Shown here one piece after another: positions 42,887 through 51,751 of a stretch of 64,000 bases of DNA; position 1 is the first letter of the stretch, and every line of letters begins with the position of its first letter. The position numbers and the translations under genes were made by a program. The notes below the pieces were generated by a model, which was not told the DNA's origin, did not search any database, and was given only the letters and a program-made list of their open reading frames with translations. This DNA comes from Actinomarinicola tropica (GTDB lineage Bacteria; Actinomycetota; Acidimicrobiia; Acidimicrobiales; SKKL01): NCBI RefSeq assembly GCF_009650215.1, contig NZ_CP045851.1, positions 1,031,189 to 1,095,188 of the forward strand, given 5' to 3'.

Positions 42887-43987
42887 ATGGGGACCAAGGC
42901 CGTGGGGGGCCTCGCCTGCGGTCCCGAGGACGTCGACGCCGCATGGTTCACCGCAGCGCTGCGTGGCTCGGGAACGCTCGCCGAGGCCGAGGTGGTGGAC
43001 TACGACGCCGAGCCGATCGGCACGGGTCAGGTGGGGCACAACGTGCGGTTCACGTTGCGCTACGACCGCGAGGAGGACGGGGCGCCGCCGACCGTGGTCG
43101 CCAAGTTCCCGTCGCCCGACGAGACCAGCAGGGCCACCGGGGTCGCCATCGGCACCTACGACAAGGAGGCCCGCTTCTACGAGAGCCTGGCCGGTGCCGT
43201 CGAGATCCGGCTGCCGCGCTGCCACCTGGTGCAGCACGACGAGGAGGCGCACCTCGCCACCCTGCTCTTCGACGACCTCGCGCCGGCGGAGCAGGGCGAC
43301 CAGATCCGCGGCTGCTCGACCGCGCAGGCCGAGGTCGTCGTCGAGGAGCTCGCCGCGCTCCACGCGCCGATGTGGGACGACCCGCGCCTCGACGACATCG
43401 GCTGGCTCGCCCGGCCCCAGCCCGAGAACGGGGAGGCGATCCAGGGCTTCTACGGAGCGCTGTGGCCCGGCTTCTGCGAGCGCTACGGCGACCGGCTGAG
43501 CGACGAGGCGCGCCGGCTGGGGGAGCGGTTCGGCCACGGCCTCGCGACGTGGTCGCGGCGCCGGGTCGACGGGCCGCACACCGTCGTCCACGGGGACTTC
43601 CGCCTCGACAACCTGCTCTTCGGCGTCGACGGCAGCCGGCCCGTCGTCACCACCGTCGACTGGCAGACCGTCGCCATCGGCATCGGCACCGACGACCTCG
43701 CCTACTTCCTCGGGGCCGGGCTCCTGCCCGAGGACCGGCGGACCCACGAGCGCCAGCTCGTCCGTCGGTACCACGACCTGCTCGTCGGCCGCGGCGTCGA
43801 GGGCTACGACTGGGAGCGGTGCTGGGAGGACTACTGCTGGTTCTCCCTCAGCGGGTTCCAGATGGCGGTGGTCGCGTCGATGATCGTCCGGGCCGACGAG
43901 CGGGGCGACGCCATGTTCCTCGCCATGGCCGAACGCCACGCCTGCCAGGCGTTCGACCTCGGCGCCGACGAGGTGCTGCCCGCCTGA
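42887..43987 (+). CDS. Phosphotransferase (APH/ecdysteroid-kinase-like)
   Basis: The 366-residue protein has a kinase-like fold. It has VVAKFPS (ATP Lys), LLFDDLAPAEQGDQ, the catalytic loop VVHGDFRLDNLLFG and the metal motif TVDWQT. Family members phosphorylate small hydroxylated molecules; the substrate here is not known. ATG 42887 follows TAGCGT (42873-42878) by eight bases and lacks a Shine-Dalgarno site. It sits between thrC and rho, near the usual place of thrB. Confidence 0.88.
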   Translation: MGTKAVGGLACGPEDVDAAWFTAALRGSGTLAEAEVVDYDAEPIGTGQVGHNVRFTLRYDREEDGAPPTVVAKFPSPDETSRATGVAIGTYDKEARFYESLAGAVEIRLPRCHLVQHDEEAHLATLLFDDLAPAEQGDQIRGCSTAQAEVVVEELAALHAPMWDDPRLDDIGWLARPQPENGEAIQGFYGALWPGFCERYGDRLSDEARRLGERFGHGLATWSRRRVDGPHTVVHGDFRLDNLLFGVDGSRPVVTTVDWQTVAIGIGTDDLAYFLGAGLLPEDRRTHERQLVRRYHDLLVGRGVEGYDWERCWEDYCWFSLSGFQMAVVASMIVRADERGDAMFLAMAERHACQAFDLGADEVLPA

Positions 43988-43996
43988 CGGCGGTTG

Positions 43997-44026
43997 TTGT
44001 GCCCGGTTTCGGGCGACCGGTAGCCT
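43997..44026 (+). promoter_or_regulatory. Promoter of rho
   Basis: TTGTGC at 43997-44002, an 18-bp spacer and TAGCCT at 44021-44026 lie just after the phosphotransferase gene. The transcript would have a leader of about 185 nt before the rho start at 44217. Confidence 0.45.
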
Positions 44027-44089
44027 GAAGGAGTCGTCGCCGGGAGGGCATCCACCCGGTCGACCATCCTGCCGGCACCTCCACGAGGG

Positions 44090-44132
44090 CTGTCGGGTCG
44101 CTCCACCCGTTCCCGCGGGTGAGGCCCGACAG
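44090..44132 (+). promoter_or_regulatory. Stem-loop in the rho leader
   Basis: Outer 8-bp arms CTGTCGGG and CCCGACAG and inner arms CACCCG and CGGGTG form a stable two-part stem in the untranslated leader. rho genes are autoregulated in many bacteria, so this could be an attenuator, but no evidence for that is given by the sequence itself. Confidence 0.45.
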
Positions 44133-44216
44133 GGCAGCGGTGCTCTCCCGTGTCCTCCACGCCGCCGCGGCGGTCCGGCGGGACGTCCACTCCGATCCAC
44201 CCAGAAAGAGGTGCTG

Positions 44217-45932
44217 GTGAGCGACCAGCCACAGGCACTGGAGCGTTCGGCGCTCGAGCGCAAGGACCGCAGCGAGCTCATGACCATCGCCCAGGCGATG
44301 GGCGGCAAGCCCGGCTCGCGGACGAAGAAGGCCGACATCATCGACATGATCTTCGAGCTGGCGGGGATCTCGCCGGCCGAGGAGGCCGCAGCGACCGAGT
44401 CGCCGTCGGAGTCGGAGTCGGAGTCGGCGGCGGCCGAGGACGCCGGCGAGGCGACGGGCGGCACCGAGGCTGCGTCCGAGGGTGAGGGCGGCGAGGAGGC
44501 GGCCGCCGGTCGGCGCGAGCGCGACGAGCGCCCGCGGCAGAACGGCCAGCAGGAGCAGCGGGGCCCGAAGAAGGACCAGCAGCAGAAGGGCGAGAAGGCC
44601 CAGCAGGGCCAGCAGCAGCAGGGCCAGCAGCCGAAGGGTCAGCAGCAGGACCAGGGCGGCCAGCAGCAGAAGGGCCAGCAGCAGGACCAGGGCGGCCAGC
44701 AGGGCGACGACGACGTCGAGCCCGGCAACCGCCGTCGGCGGCGTCGGGGCCGCGATCGTGACCGGAACCAGCCCGACGACGTGGCCCAGGCCGAGCCGGT
44801 CGAGGTCGAGGGGCTCCTCGACCTGCGCGACGAGGGCTATGGCTTCCTGCGCGTCAACGGCATCCACCCGTCGAAGGACGACGTCTACGTCTCGGTGAAG
44901 CAGACCCGCCAGTTCTCGCTGCGCAAGGGAGACTGGGTCAAGGGCGCGAGCCGGCCGGCGTCGCGCAACGAGAAGAACCCCGCGCTGCTGCGCATCGACG
45001 CCGTGAACGGGGTCGATCCGGACGCCGCCACCTCCCGTCCCCGGTTCGAGGACCTCACGCCGCTGTACCCCGACGAGCGCCTCCGCCTCGAGGCGCCCGG
45101 CGACCCGTACAACATGACCGCCCGCATCGTCGACCTCGTCGCCCCGATCGGGAAGGGCCAGCGCGGCCTCATCGTCTCGCCGCCCAAGGCCGGCAAGACG
45201 ACGATCATGAAGCAGATCGCCCGGTCGATCGAGGCCAACGACCCCGACGTCCACCTCATGGTCCTGCTCGTCGACGAGCGGCCCGAGGAGGTCACCGACA
45301 TGCGGCGGTCGGTCACGAGCGCCGAGGTCGTGGCATCGACGTTCGACCGTCCGGCCGAGGAGCACGTCCACGTGGCCGAGCTGGCCATCGAGCGGGCCAA
45401 GCGCCTCGTCGAGGCGGGCGAGGACGTCGTCATCATCCTCGACGGCATCACCCGCCTGGCCCGGGCGTACAACCAGGCCGCGCCGCAGACCGGCAGGGTC
45501 ATGTCCGGCGGCATCGACGCCGGGGCGATCTACCCCCCGAAGAAGATCTTCGGTGCGGCCCGCAACCTGGAGGAGGGCGGCTCGCTCACCATCCTCGCCA
45601 CCGCCCTGGTCGAGACCGGCTCGCGGATGGACGAGGTGATCTTCGAGGAGTTCAAGGGCACCGGGAACATGGAGCTGAAGCTCGACCGCCGCCTCGCCGA
45701 GCGCCGGATCTTCCCGGCGATCGACGTCGACGCCTCGAGCACCCGCCACGAGGAGCTCCTGTTCGACAACAAGCAGCTCCAGCAGGTGTGGAAGCTCCGC
45801 CGCGTCCTCTCCGGGATGGCGGCCGAGGGCCAGGCCGGCGCCAGCATCGAGCTGCTCACCGACCGCATGCGCACCTTCAAGAGCAACGACGCGTTCCTCG
45901 CCGAGGTCGCGAAGGGTGCGACCGGGACCTGA
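44217..45932 (+). CDS. rho: Transcription termination factor Rho
   Basis: The 571-residue RNA helicase ends most Rho-dependent transcripts. The N-terminus has the Rho_N helices (SELMTIAQAMGGKPGSRTKKA). A low-complexity insertion at about residues 60-190 follows, rich in Glu/Ser and then Gln/Gly/Lys, ending in RRRRRRGRDRDR. Then come the RNA-binding domain (GYGFLRVNGIHPSKDDVYVS), Walker A (SPPKAGKTTIMKQIA), Walker B (VVIILDGITRLARAY) and the R-loop (DRRLAERRIFPAIDVD). The insertion is typical of actinobacteria, but its Gln-rich repeats stand out. GTG 44217 has AGAGG five bases before it; GTG 44211 is an alternative. Confidence 0.97.
   Translation: MSDQPQALERSALERKDRSELMTIAQAMGGKPGSRTKKADIIDMIFELAGISPAEEAAATESPSESESESAAAEDAGEATGGTEAASEGEGGEEAAAGRRERDERPRQNGQQEQRGPKKDQQQKGEKAQQGQQQQGQQPKGQQQDQGGQQQKGQQQDQGGQQGDDDVEPGNRRRRRRGRDRDRNQPDDVAQAEPVEVEGLLDLRDEGYGFLRVNGIHPSKDDVYVSVKQTRQFSLRKGDWVKGASRPASRNEKNPALLRIDAVNGVDPDAATSRPRFEDLTPLYPDERLRLEAPGDPYNMTARIVDLVAPIGKGQRGLIVSPPKAGKTTIMKQIARSIEANDPDVHLMVLLVDERPEEVTDMRRSVTSAEVVASTFDRPAEEHVHVAELAIERAKRLVEAGEDVVIILDGITRLARAYNQAAPQTGRVMSGGIDAGAIYPPKKIFGAARNLEEGGSLTILATALVETGSRMDEVIFEEFKGTGNMELKLDRRLAERRIFPAIDVDASSTRHEELLFDNKQLQQVWKLRRVLSGMAAEGQAGASIELLTDRMRTFKSNDAFLAEVAKGATGT
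44631..44702 (+). repeat. 36-bp tandem repeat inside rho
   Basis: Two copies of a 36-base unit (44631-44666 and 44667-44702) are nearly identical and in frame. Each encodes a 12-residue Gln-rich block ending KGQQQDQGGQQ. The repeat keeps the reading frame, so it changes only the length of the Rho insertion. Confidence 0.85.
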
Positions 45933-46014
45933 TCCCGGCACCCTGGATCCGGAATAGCCCGTGGTTGCACCACGTGGCAGACTCTTTCGCCCCCGCACGA
46001 CCTGGAGACACCCG

Positions 46015-46248
46015 ATGAAGGCCGACATCCACCCCGAGTACAAGGAAGTCGAGGTGCACTGCTCGTGCGGTGCCACCTTCACCACCCGTTCGACCGCCAC
46101 GGAGCTCAAGTCCGAGCTCTGCAGCGAGTGCCACCCCTTCTACACCGGCAAGCAGAAGCTGGTGGACTCCGGTGGCCGCATCGACCGCTTCGAGCGCCGC
46201 TACGGCCGCCGCAAGAAGTCCGCGGCCGCTGCTGACAGCGAGTCCTGA
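46015..46248 (+). CDS. rpmE: 50S ribosomal protein L31
   Basis: The 77-residue protein is the zinc-binding form of L31: [22 protein letters not shown] with CxC, then [14 protein letters not shown] with CxxC, and a basic C-terminus. It is in the large subunit near the central protuberance. ATG 46015 has GGAG upstream (CTGGAGACACCCG). It follows rho, a common actinobacterial neighbour, separated by 82 bp. Confidence 0.97.
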   Translation: MKADIHPEYKEVEVHCSCGATFTTRSTATELKSELCSECHPFYTGKQKLVDSGGRIDRFERRYGRRKKSAAAADSES

Positions 46249-47264
46249 GCACCCCACCCGACCGGCGCGCCGCGCTCGTCGCGGCCCGTGCCGCGGCGGT
46301 CGCGCGCGACCACCTCGGGCTGGACGTCCCGGCGGCGGACTGGTCCGAGCACGGGCCGGCCGGCGCGGCTGTCGCACGCGACGGCCGTGCCGTCGTCGCG
46401 CCCGCGGACGGCCAGCCCGTCGCGCTCGGGGCGGCCGTCGCCTGGGCGCACCGCCAGGGCGCCACCGAGCTGCACCTCCTCGTCGGCCCGGGCGATCGCC
46501 CCGAACCCCTGGGCGCCACGGCCCGGCGGGCCACCACCTTCGCCGCCCCGCCGATGGTGTGGGAGCTCGACGGCACGACCCCCCGGCGGGTCGAGCCCGA
46601 TCCGCCCGAGCCGATCGGCGTGCCGAGCCCGCTCACGGCCGAAGCGACGCTGCTGCTCGAGCAGGCCGGTGTCGACGTGGTCGTGGAGGAGGGCGAGGTC
46701 ATCGGCGAGGTGCAGGGGCTCGAGGTGGCGCGGGTCGTCCTCGACGGGCCCGACGGCCCGGCGCGCCTCGAGGTCGGCGTCGGCCGGTTCGACCGCGAGG
46801 CCTTCGCGCTGATCCACGGCGAGCTCTCCCCGCCCGAGGCGCTGGCCCGGGTCGTCGCCGACGTGGGCGAGCACCGCCGTCCCGGCGTCGAGCCCCACCC
46901 GATCAACCGGCTGGCGCGCGAGCGCTGGCTGCGGCGCCGGATCATCGACGAGCCCGCGCTGGTCGGCGCCGCCGCCCTCGGTGCGGTCGACGCCGCCCGA
47001 CCGCGCGGCGGCCTCCGGGACCCGGGCATCGCCGTCGCCCTCGGCGCCCGATCCGACGGCACGCCGCTCGTCGTCGCCTGCACCACCGGGATCGACCTCG
47101 AGGCGGTGCCCGACGCCGCCGACGCCCGCCTCCGCCACGCGCCCCAGGCCGAGCTCGTCATCGCCGTGCCGGCGCGGGACGCGCACCGCATCACCCGCGA
47201 GCTCGCCGAGCTGCTCGCCCGGCCCGCCGAGGTCGTCACGGTCGAGGGCGCGTGGCCCACGTGA
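46245..47264 (+). CDS. Hypothetical protein between rpmE and prfA
   Basis: The frame encodes about 339 residues with no membrane segment or signal peptide. Visible features are an Ala-rich N-terminus ([19 protein letters not shown]), a strongly acidic and beta-rich middle, [17 protein letters not shown], and a C-terminal region with [34 protein letters not shown] do not recognise a family. There is no ATG, GTG or TTG in this frame before ATG 46554, but the codons look coding from the rpmE stop on. A CTG start at 46245 overlapping the TGA is possible. The conservative reading starts at 46554. Confidence 0.6.
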   Translation: MSTPPDRRAALVAARAAAVARDHLGLDVPAADWSEHGPAGAAVARDGRAVVAPADGQPVALGAAVAWAHRQGATELHLLVGPGDRPEPLGATARRATTFAAPPMVWELDGTTPRRVEPDPPEPIGVPSPLTAEATLLLEQAGVDVVVEEGEVIGEVQGLEVARVVLDGPDGPARLEVGVGRFDREAFALIHGELSPPEALARVVADVGEHRRPGVEPHPINRLARERWLRRRIIDEPALVGAAALGAVDAARPRGGLRDPGIAVALGARSDGTPLVVACTTGIDLEAVPDAADARLRHAPQAELVIAVPARDAHRITRELAELLARPAEVVTVEGAWPT

Positions 47265-47305
47265 GCCCCGCCGGGGCCGTCGGGCACCACGGGTAGATTC
47301 GACAC

Positions 47306-48370
47306 GTGCTCGACCGACTGGAGTCGCTGGAGAGGGAGTTCGACGACGTCGAGGCGCGGCTCGCCGACCCGGCGGTCATCGCCGACCAGTCGACCTACTC
47401 CGAGGTCGCCAAGCGCTACCGCGAGCTCGATGCCATCGTCAGCCGCTCCCGGCAGCTCCGTGGGCTCACCGAGGACCTCGACGTGGCGCGCGAGATGCTG
47501 CGCGACGCCGCCGGCGACGACCGCGACGAGATGCGGGCCGAGGTCGAGGCCACCGAGGCGGACATCGAGCGCCTCACCGAGGAGCTGCGGGCGCTGATGC
47601 TGCCGAAGGACCCGAACGACGACAAGAACGTCATCGTCGAGATCCGTGGCGCCGAGGGCGGCGAGGAGGCCAACCTCTTCGCCCGCGACCTGTTCGAGAT
47701 GTACCAGGCCTACGCCGGCCGGATGGGTTGGAAGAGCGAGGTCCTCGGCACCGACCCGTCGGACATGGGCGGGTTCAACGAGGTCACGTTCCTCGTGCGG
47801 GGCGAGGGCGTCTGGAGCCGCCTGCACCACGAGGGCGGCGTCCACCGCGTGCAGCGGGTGCCGGTCACCGAGTCCCAGGGGCGCATCCACACCTCGTCGG
47901 CCACCGTCACGGTGCTGCCCGAGGCCGCCGAGGTCGAGGTCGACATCGACCCGAACGACCTGCAGGTCGACGTCTACCGCTCGTCGGGCCCTGGCGGGCA
48001 GTCGGTGAACACCACCGACTCCGCGGTGCGCATCACGCACAAGCCGACGGGGCTCGTCGTGTCGATGCAGGACGAGAAGAGCCAGATCCAGAACCGGGCC
48101 AAGGCGCTCCAGGTGCTGCGGTCCCGGCTGCTGAAGCTCGAGCAGGATCGCCAGGCCGCCGAGCTGTCCGACCAGCGCCGGGGTCAGGTCGGGGGTGGAG
48201 GCCGGTCCGAGAAGATCCGGACGTACAACTTCAAGGAGAACCGGCTCACGGACCACCGGATCAACCTCACGCTCTACAAGCTCGACAAGGTGCTCGCCGG
48301 CGAGCTCGAGGACGTGATCGACGCCCTCGTCGCCGAGGAGCGGACCCGCCGCCTCGCCGAGGATGGCTGA
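47306..48370 (+). CDS. prfA: Peptide chain release factor 1
   Basis: The 354-residue protein recognises UAA and UAG stop codons. It has the GGQ loop (SSGPGGQSVNTTDSAVRITH), whose Gln is methylated by PrmC, and the family segment IRGAEGGEEANLFARDLF. GTG 47306 follows TAGATT (47294-47299) by six bases with no Shine-Dalgarno site, so a leaderless mRNA is likely. It overlaps prmC by eight bases. Confidence 0.97.
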   Translation: MLDRLESLEREFDDVEARLADPAVIADQSTYSEVAKRYRELDAIVSRSRQLRGLTEDLDVAREMLRDAAGDDRDEMRAEVEATEADIERLTEELRALMLPKDPNDDKNVIVEIRGAEGGEEANLFARDLFEMYQAYAGRMGWKSEVLGTDPSDMGGFNEVTFLVRGEGVWSRLHHEGGVHRVQRVPVTESQGRIHTSSATVTVLPEAAEVEVDIDPNDLQVDVYRSSGPGGQSVNTTDSAVRITHKPTGLVVSMQDEKSQIQNRAKALQVLRSRLLKLEQDRQAAELSDQRRGQVGGGGRSEKIRTYNFKENRLTDHRINLTLYKLDKVLAGELEDVIDALVAEERTRRLAEDG

Positions 48371-49259
48371 CCCGACCGACGGCACCGTCCCCTGGCGGGT
48401 GTTCCTCGCCGAGGCCGAGCGGCGCCTCGCCGCCGCCGGGCTGCCGTCACCGGAGGTCGACGCTCGCCGCATCGTCGAGCGGGCGACGGGGACCCACGGC
48501 GCCGAGCTGGTGCTGGTGCTCGACGACCCGGCCACCGAGCGGGGCGTGGGCTTCTTCGACCTGATGGTGGCGCGGCGGGAGGCCGGGGAGCCCCTCCAGT
48601 ACGTGCTCGGCGCGTGGGGCTTCCGCGAGCTCGACCTCTTCGTCGACCGCCGCGTGCTCATCCCGCGCCCGGAGACCGAGGAGGTCGTGGAGCAGGCCCT
48701 CCGCGAGCTCGACCTCGTCGTCGCGGCACGCCCGGGGGAGCGACCGCAGGTGGTCGACCTCGGCACGGGGTCCGGGGCGATCGCGCTCTCGATCGCCGTC
48801 GAGCGCGACACCGTCGACGTGTGGGCGGTCGAGCGCAGCGCCGACGCCGCCGCGGTCGCACGTGCCAACCTCGCCGGGATCGGTCGGGCGGCCACCCGGG
48901 TGCGCATCGTCGAGGGCAGCTGGTTCGAGCCGCTGCCGCCCGAGCTGCACGGCCGGTGCAGCCTCGTCGTCTCCAACCCGCCCTACGTCGCGCCGGCCGA
49001 TCCGCTGCCGCCGGAGGTCGCCGACTGGGAGCCCCGCGAGGCGCTCGTGCCGGGTCCGACCGGCTTCGAGGCCATCGACGAGATCGTCCACGCCGCCGTC
49101 GGGTGGCTCGTGCCCGGGGGCGCCCTCGTCGTCGAGCTCGCACCCGGCCAGGGGGAGGACGCGGTGGCCGCGGCATGGGACGCGGGGTTCGTCCACGCCG
49201 AGACCCGGCCGGACCTCACCGGGCGCACGCGGATGCTGGTGGGCCGCACGAGCCGCTGA
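48363..49259 (+). CDS. prmC: Release factor glutamine methyltransferase
   Basis: The 298-residue protein methylates the Gln of the GGQ motif in release factors using S-adenosylmethionine. It has an N-terminal helical domain (LPSPEVDARRIVERA), the SAM loop VVDLGTGSGAIALSI and the glutamine-binding NPPYV motif. The preceding YVLGAWGFREL and RVLIPRPETEE are typical. It overlaps prfA, its substrate gene, so both are made together. The usual next gene tsaC/ywlC is not present here. Confidence 0.96.
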   Translation: MADPTDGTVPWRVFLAEAERRLAAAGLPSPEVDARRIVERATGTHGAELVLVLDDPATERGVGFFDLMVARREAGEPLQYVLGAWGFRELDLFVDRRVLIPRPETEEVVEQALRELDLVVAARPGERPQVVDLGTGSGAIALSIAVERDTVDVWAVERSADAAAVARANLAGIGRAATRVRIVEGSWFEPLPPELHGRCSLVVSNPPYVAPADPLPPEVADWEPREALVPGPTGFEAIDEIVHAAVGWLVPGGALVVELAPGQGEDAVAAAWDAGFVHAETRPDLTGRTRMLVGRTSR

Positions 49260-49314
49260 TCTACAGTGCACGGTGCCGGCCACGAGGGTCGGCGTCGACA
49301 CACGGGGGCAGCAG

Positions 49315-49725
49315 ATGTTCGGTCGGAAGGCGAAGGCGGACGCAGAGTGGCTCGCGGGGGTCTCGTTCTTCGACGGCTTCACCCAGGACGAGCTCGAGCG
49401 CGTCGCGGCGCTCGCCCGGGAGGTCGACGCCGCACCCGGTGCCGAGCTCACCGAGCAGGGCCGCGTCGGTGACGTCTGCTACGTGATCGTCGAGGGCACC
49501 GCCGGCGTCTACGCCAGCGGCGAGCACATCGCGTCGCTCAGCGAGGGCTCGATGGTCGGCGAGATGGCCCTCATCGACCACGCCCCCCGCAACGCCACCG
49601 TCGTCGCCGAGACCGAGATGGTCCTCGCGGCGTTCGACCCGAGGTCGTTCCACCAGCTCCTCGACGAGATGCCGAAGGCCAAGGAGCGGGTGTTCGCCAC
49701 CCTGAACGCCCGCCTCAACCGGTAG
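49315..49725 (+). CDS. Cyclic nucleotide-binding domain protein
   Basis: The 136-residue protein is one cyclic-nucleotide-binding (CRP-type) beta-barrel: SFFDGFTQDELERVAALA, LTEQGRVGDVCYVIVEGTAGV, ISLSEGSMVGEMALIDHAPRNATVVA. The stretch GEMALIDHAPRNATV matches the phosphate-binding cassette, where the Glu and Arg are present, so nucleotide binding is possible. No DNA-binding or catalytic domain is attached. ATG 49315 has GGGGG upstream; GTG 49273, just after TACAGT, would add 14 residues. Confidence 0.85.
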   Translation: MFGRKAKADAEWLAGVSFFDGFTQDELERVAALAREVDAAPGAELTEQGRVGDVCYVIVEGTAGVYASGEHIASLSEGSMVGEMALIDHAPRNATVVAETEMVLAAFDPRSFHQLLDEMPKAKERVFATLNARLNR

Positions 49726-49728
49726 CGG

Positions 49729-51225
49729 TCAGCGCAGCGCGAGGGTCCCGCCGGCCACCCGGCCGGCGCGACCGCAGGCCTCCGAGTCGACGAACGTCGC
49801 CATCAGCGCGGCGTCGGACGACGTGGCCCAGGTGCGGCGGCCGTCGGGCAGGAGGCACGCCGCGATCGCCTGGGTCGGCTCGCCGTCGCGCCCGTGCATC
49901 ACGGTGTAGGCCTCGACGGTGACCTCGCCCTCGTGCTCGACGACGGCGTCGCGCCCCGGCTCGGCGTCGACCGCGTCCTGCGGGCGGTCGTGGCGGAAGC
50001 CGCCTGCTGGCGGCTCCGTCGAGTAGAGCCCGAACGCGTGCTTCGAGATGAGCCCGCCGTTGGCGGTGACCAGGCCGAGCGAGCCGGGGTCCTCGCGCAG
50101 GACGCCGACCATCGCGGCGATGGAGTGGGTGACGTAGTCGTTCCACGGTCCCCCTGCGAACGTGAGGCCGCCGGTGACGGTCAGCTGGCGGTCGAGGCCG
50201 ATGCCGAGCTCGTCGGCGGCGATCTGCACCGCAGAGGGGAAGCAGGAGTACAGGTCGAGGTGGGCGACGTCGTCGACGTCGACGCCCGCCAGCTCGAGGC
50301 AGCGGCGACCCCCGACGCGGATGGCGGGGGAGCGGTGCAGGTCGCGCCGGCGCGAGACGAGCGCCTCGGCGGTGTCGGTGCCCGCCAGCGGGAAGACCCA
50401 GCGATCCCGGGGCACGCCGAGCGACTCGGCCCGCTCCACCGAGCAGAGGACGACCGCGGCGGACTGGTCGACCCGGTCGTTCGACACCAGCCACTTCGTG
50501 TACGGGTACCCGATCCAGCGGTTGTCGGGCCCCGGCGTGGCGATCTCGGCCGCGGTGAACCGGTGCCGGACCGCGGCGTAGGGGTTCGTGGCCGCCACGT
50601 CGGAGAAGCGGGCCCACAGCGCGGCGATGCGATCGAGGTGCTCGGCCGGCTCGTGCCCGGCCGCCGACCGGAGCGCGGTCTCGAAGATCGGGTAGACCTG
50701 CACCGGCATCGCGATCCCGTGGGCGAGCTCGGCGGGGTGGCTCATGTCGAGGTCGTCGCCGGTGGCGCGCGCCGGCGCCTGGTCGGGGTCGACCGGCGTC
50801 CAGTCGAGCTCGACGCCGGACCGCCGCGCCGCCTGGCGGGTGCGCCACGGCTCGGCGCCGGTGACGACGACGGTGTCGGCCCGTCCCGCGGCGATGTCGA
50901 GCGCCGCCGACGAGACGAGGCTCTGGGGGCTGTTGCCGCCCATGGGGGAGAGGGCGGTGTCGGCGGGGTGGATCCCGAGGCGGTCGGCGACGAGTCGCCC
51001 GGGGTCCGGGTGGCGGGCCGAGAGGATGCTGACGACGCGGATCGACTCGATCGATGCGACCAGCCGGTCGCAGGCGGCGTCGGTGCCCGCCCGCCGGATC
51101 GCCTCGGCCATCAGCTCGAGCGGATCCGAGGCCGACGGCGGTGACTCCTGGTTCGACAGGTCGACCTGCCCGACGCCGACGATGACGGGGGTCCGGGGGT
51201 CGAGGCCAGCGTGCGGGGCGGTCAT
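49729..51225 (-). CDS. Thiolase-like acetyl-CoA acetyltransferase family protein
   Basis: The 498-residue protein has a thiolase fold: TPVIVGVGQVDL, IAAGRADTVVVTGAEPW, a region with LDLYSCFPSAVQIAADELGI, and TVTGGLTFAGGPWNDYVTHSI, followed by a C-terminal OB-like domain. The nucleophile Cys of the first half, normally near this point, is replaced: SPMGGNSPQSLVS. This is common in the SCP-2 thiolase-like subgroup, so the chemistry is uncertain. It lies on the minus strand between cNMP-domain and rpiB genes. Confidence 0.85.
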   Translation of the reverse strand: MTAPHAGLDPRTPVIVGVGQVDLSNQESPPSASDPLELMAEAIRRAGTDAACDRLVASIESIRVVSILSARHPDPGRLVADRLGIHPADTALSPMGGNSPQSLVSSAALDIAAGRADTVVVTGAEPWRTRQAARRSGVELDWTPVDPDQAPARATGDDLDMSHPAELAHGIAMPVQVYPIFETALRSAAGHEPAEHLDRIAALWARFSDVAATNPYAAVRHRFTAAEIATPGPDNRWIGYPYTKWLVSNDRVDQSAAVVLCSVERAESLGVPRDRWVFPLAGTDTAEALVSRRRDLHRSPAIRVGGRRCLELAGVDVDDVAHLDLYSCFPSAVQIAADELGIGLDRQLTVTGGLTFAGGPWNDYVTHSIAAMVGVLREDPGSLGLVTANGGLISKHAFGLYSTEPPAGGFRHDRPQDAVDAEPGRDAVVEHEGEVTVEAYTVMHGRDGEPTQAIAACLLPDGRRTWATSSDAALMATFVDSEACGRAGRVAGGTLALR

Positions 51226-51271
51226 GGGCGGCGATCGTAGGGGGTGGTGCCCCGTCACTAGGATCCCCACG

Positions 51272-51751
51272 GTGACCGACCTGCCGTCGACCTCCGCCGC
51301 ACCTCCCGTCCGCCGCGTCGCCATCGGCGCCGACCACGCCGGGTTCCTGCTGAAGCAGCACCTCGTGGCCACGCTCCGGTCCCTCGAGATCGAGGTCACC
51401 GACCTCGGGACGGACAGCGAGGAGTCGGTCGACTACCCGCCGATCTGCGCCGCCGTGGGCCGCGAGGTCGCCGAGGGGCGCGCCGACCGGGGCATCGTGC
51501 TCGGCGGCAGCGGCCAGGGGGAGCAGATCGCCGCCAACAAGGTGAGGGGGATCCGCGCCGCCCTGTGCAACGATCTGTTCACCGCCCGGCTCTCGCGCGA
51601 GCACAACGACGCCAACGTCCTGTCCATGGGCGGGCGCATCGTGGCGTTCGGCCTGGCCGACGAGATCCTGAAGGTCTGGCTGTCGACGCCCTACGAGGGC
51701 GGCCGCCACCAGCGCCGCATCGACCAGATCGCCGCCATCGAGGAGCCCTGA
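51272..51751 (+). CDS. rpiB: Ribose-5-phosphate isomerase B
   Basis: The 159-residue protein has the RpiB features [57 protein letters not shown] and [13 protein letters not shown]. It interconverts ribose-5-phosphate and ribulose-5-phosphate. GTG 51272 is seven bases after TAGGAT (51259-51264) without a Shine-Dalgarno site. Its TGA overlaps the ATG of glyA by one base. Confidence 0.96.
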   Translation: MTDLPSTSAAPPVRRVAIGADHAGFLLKQHLVATLRSLEIEVTDLGTDSEESVDYPPICAAVGREVAEGRADRGIVLGGSGQGEQIAANKVRGIRAALCNDLFTARLSREHNDANVLSMGGRIVAFGLADEILKVWLSTPYEGGRHQRRIDQIAAIEEP

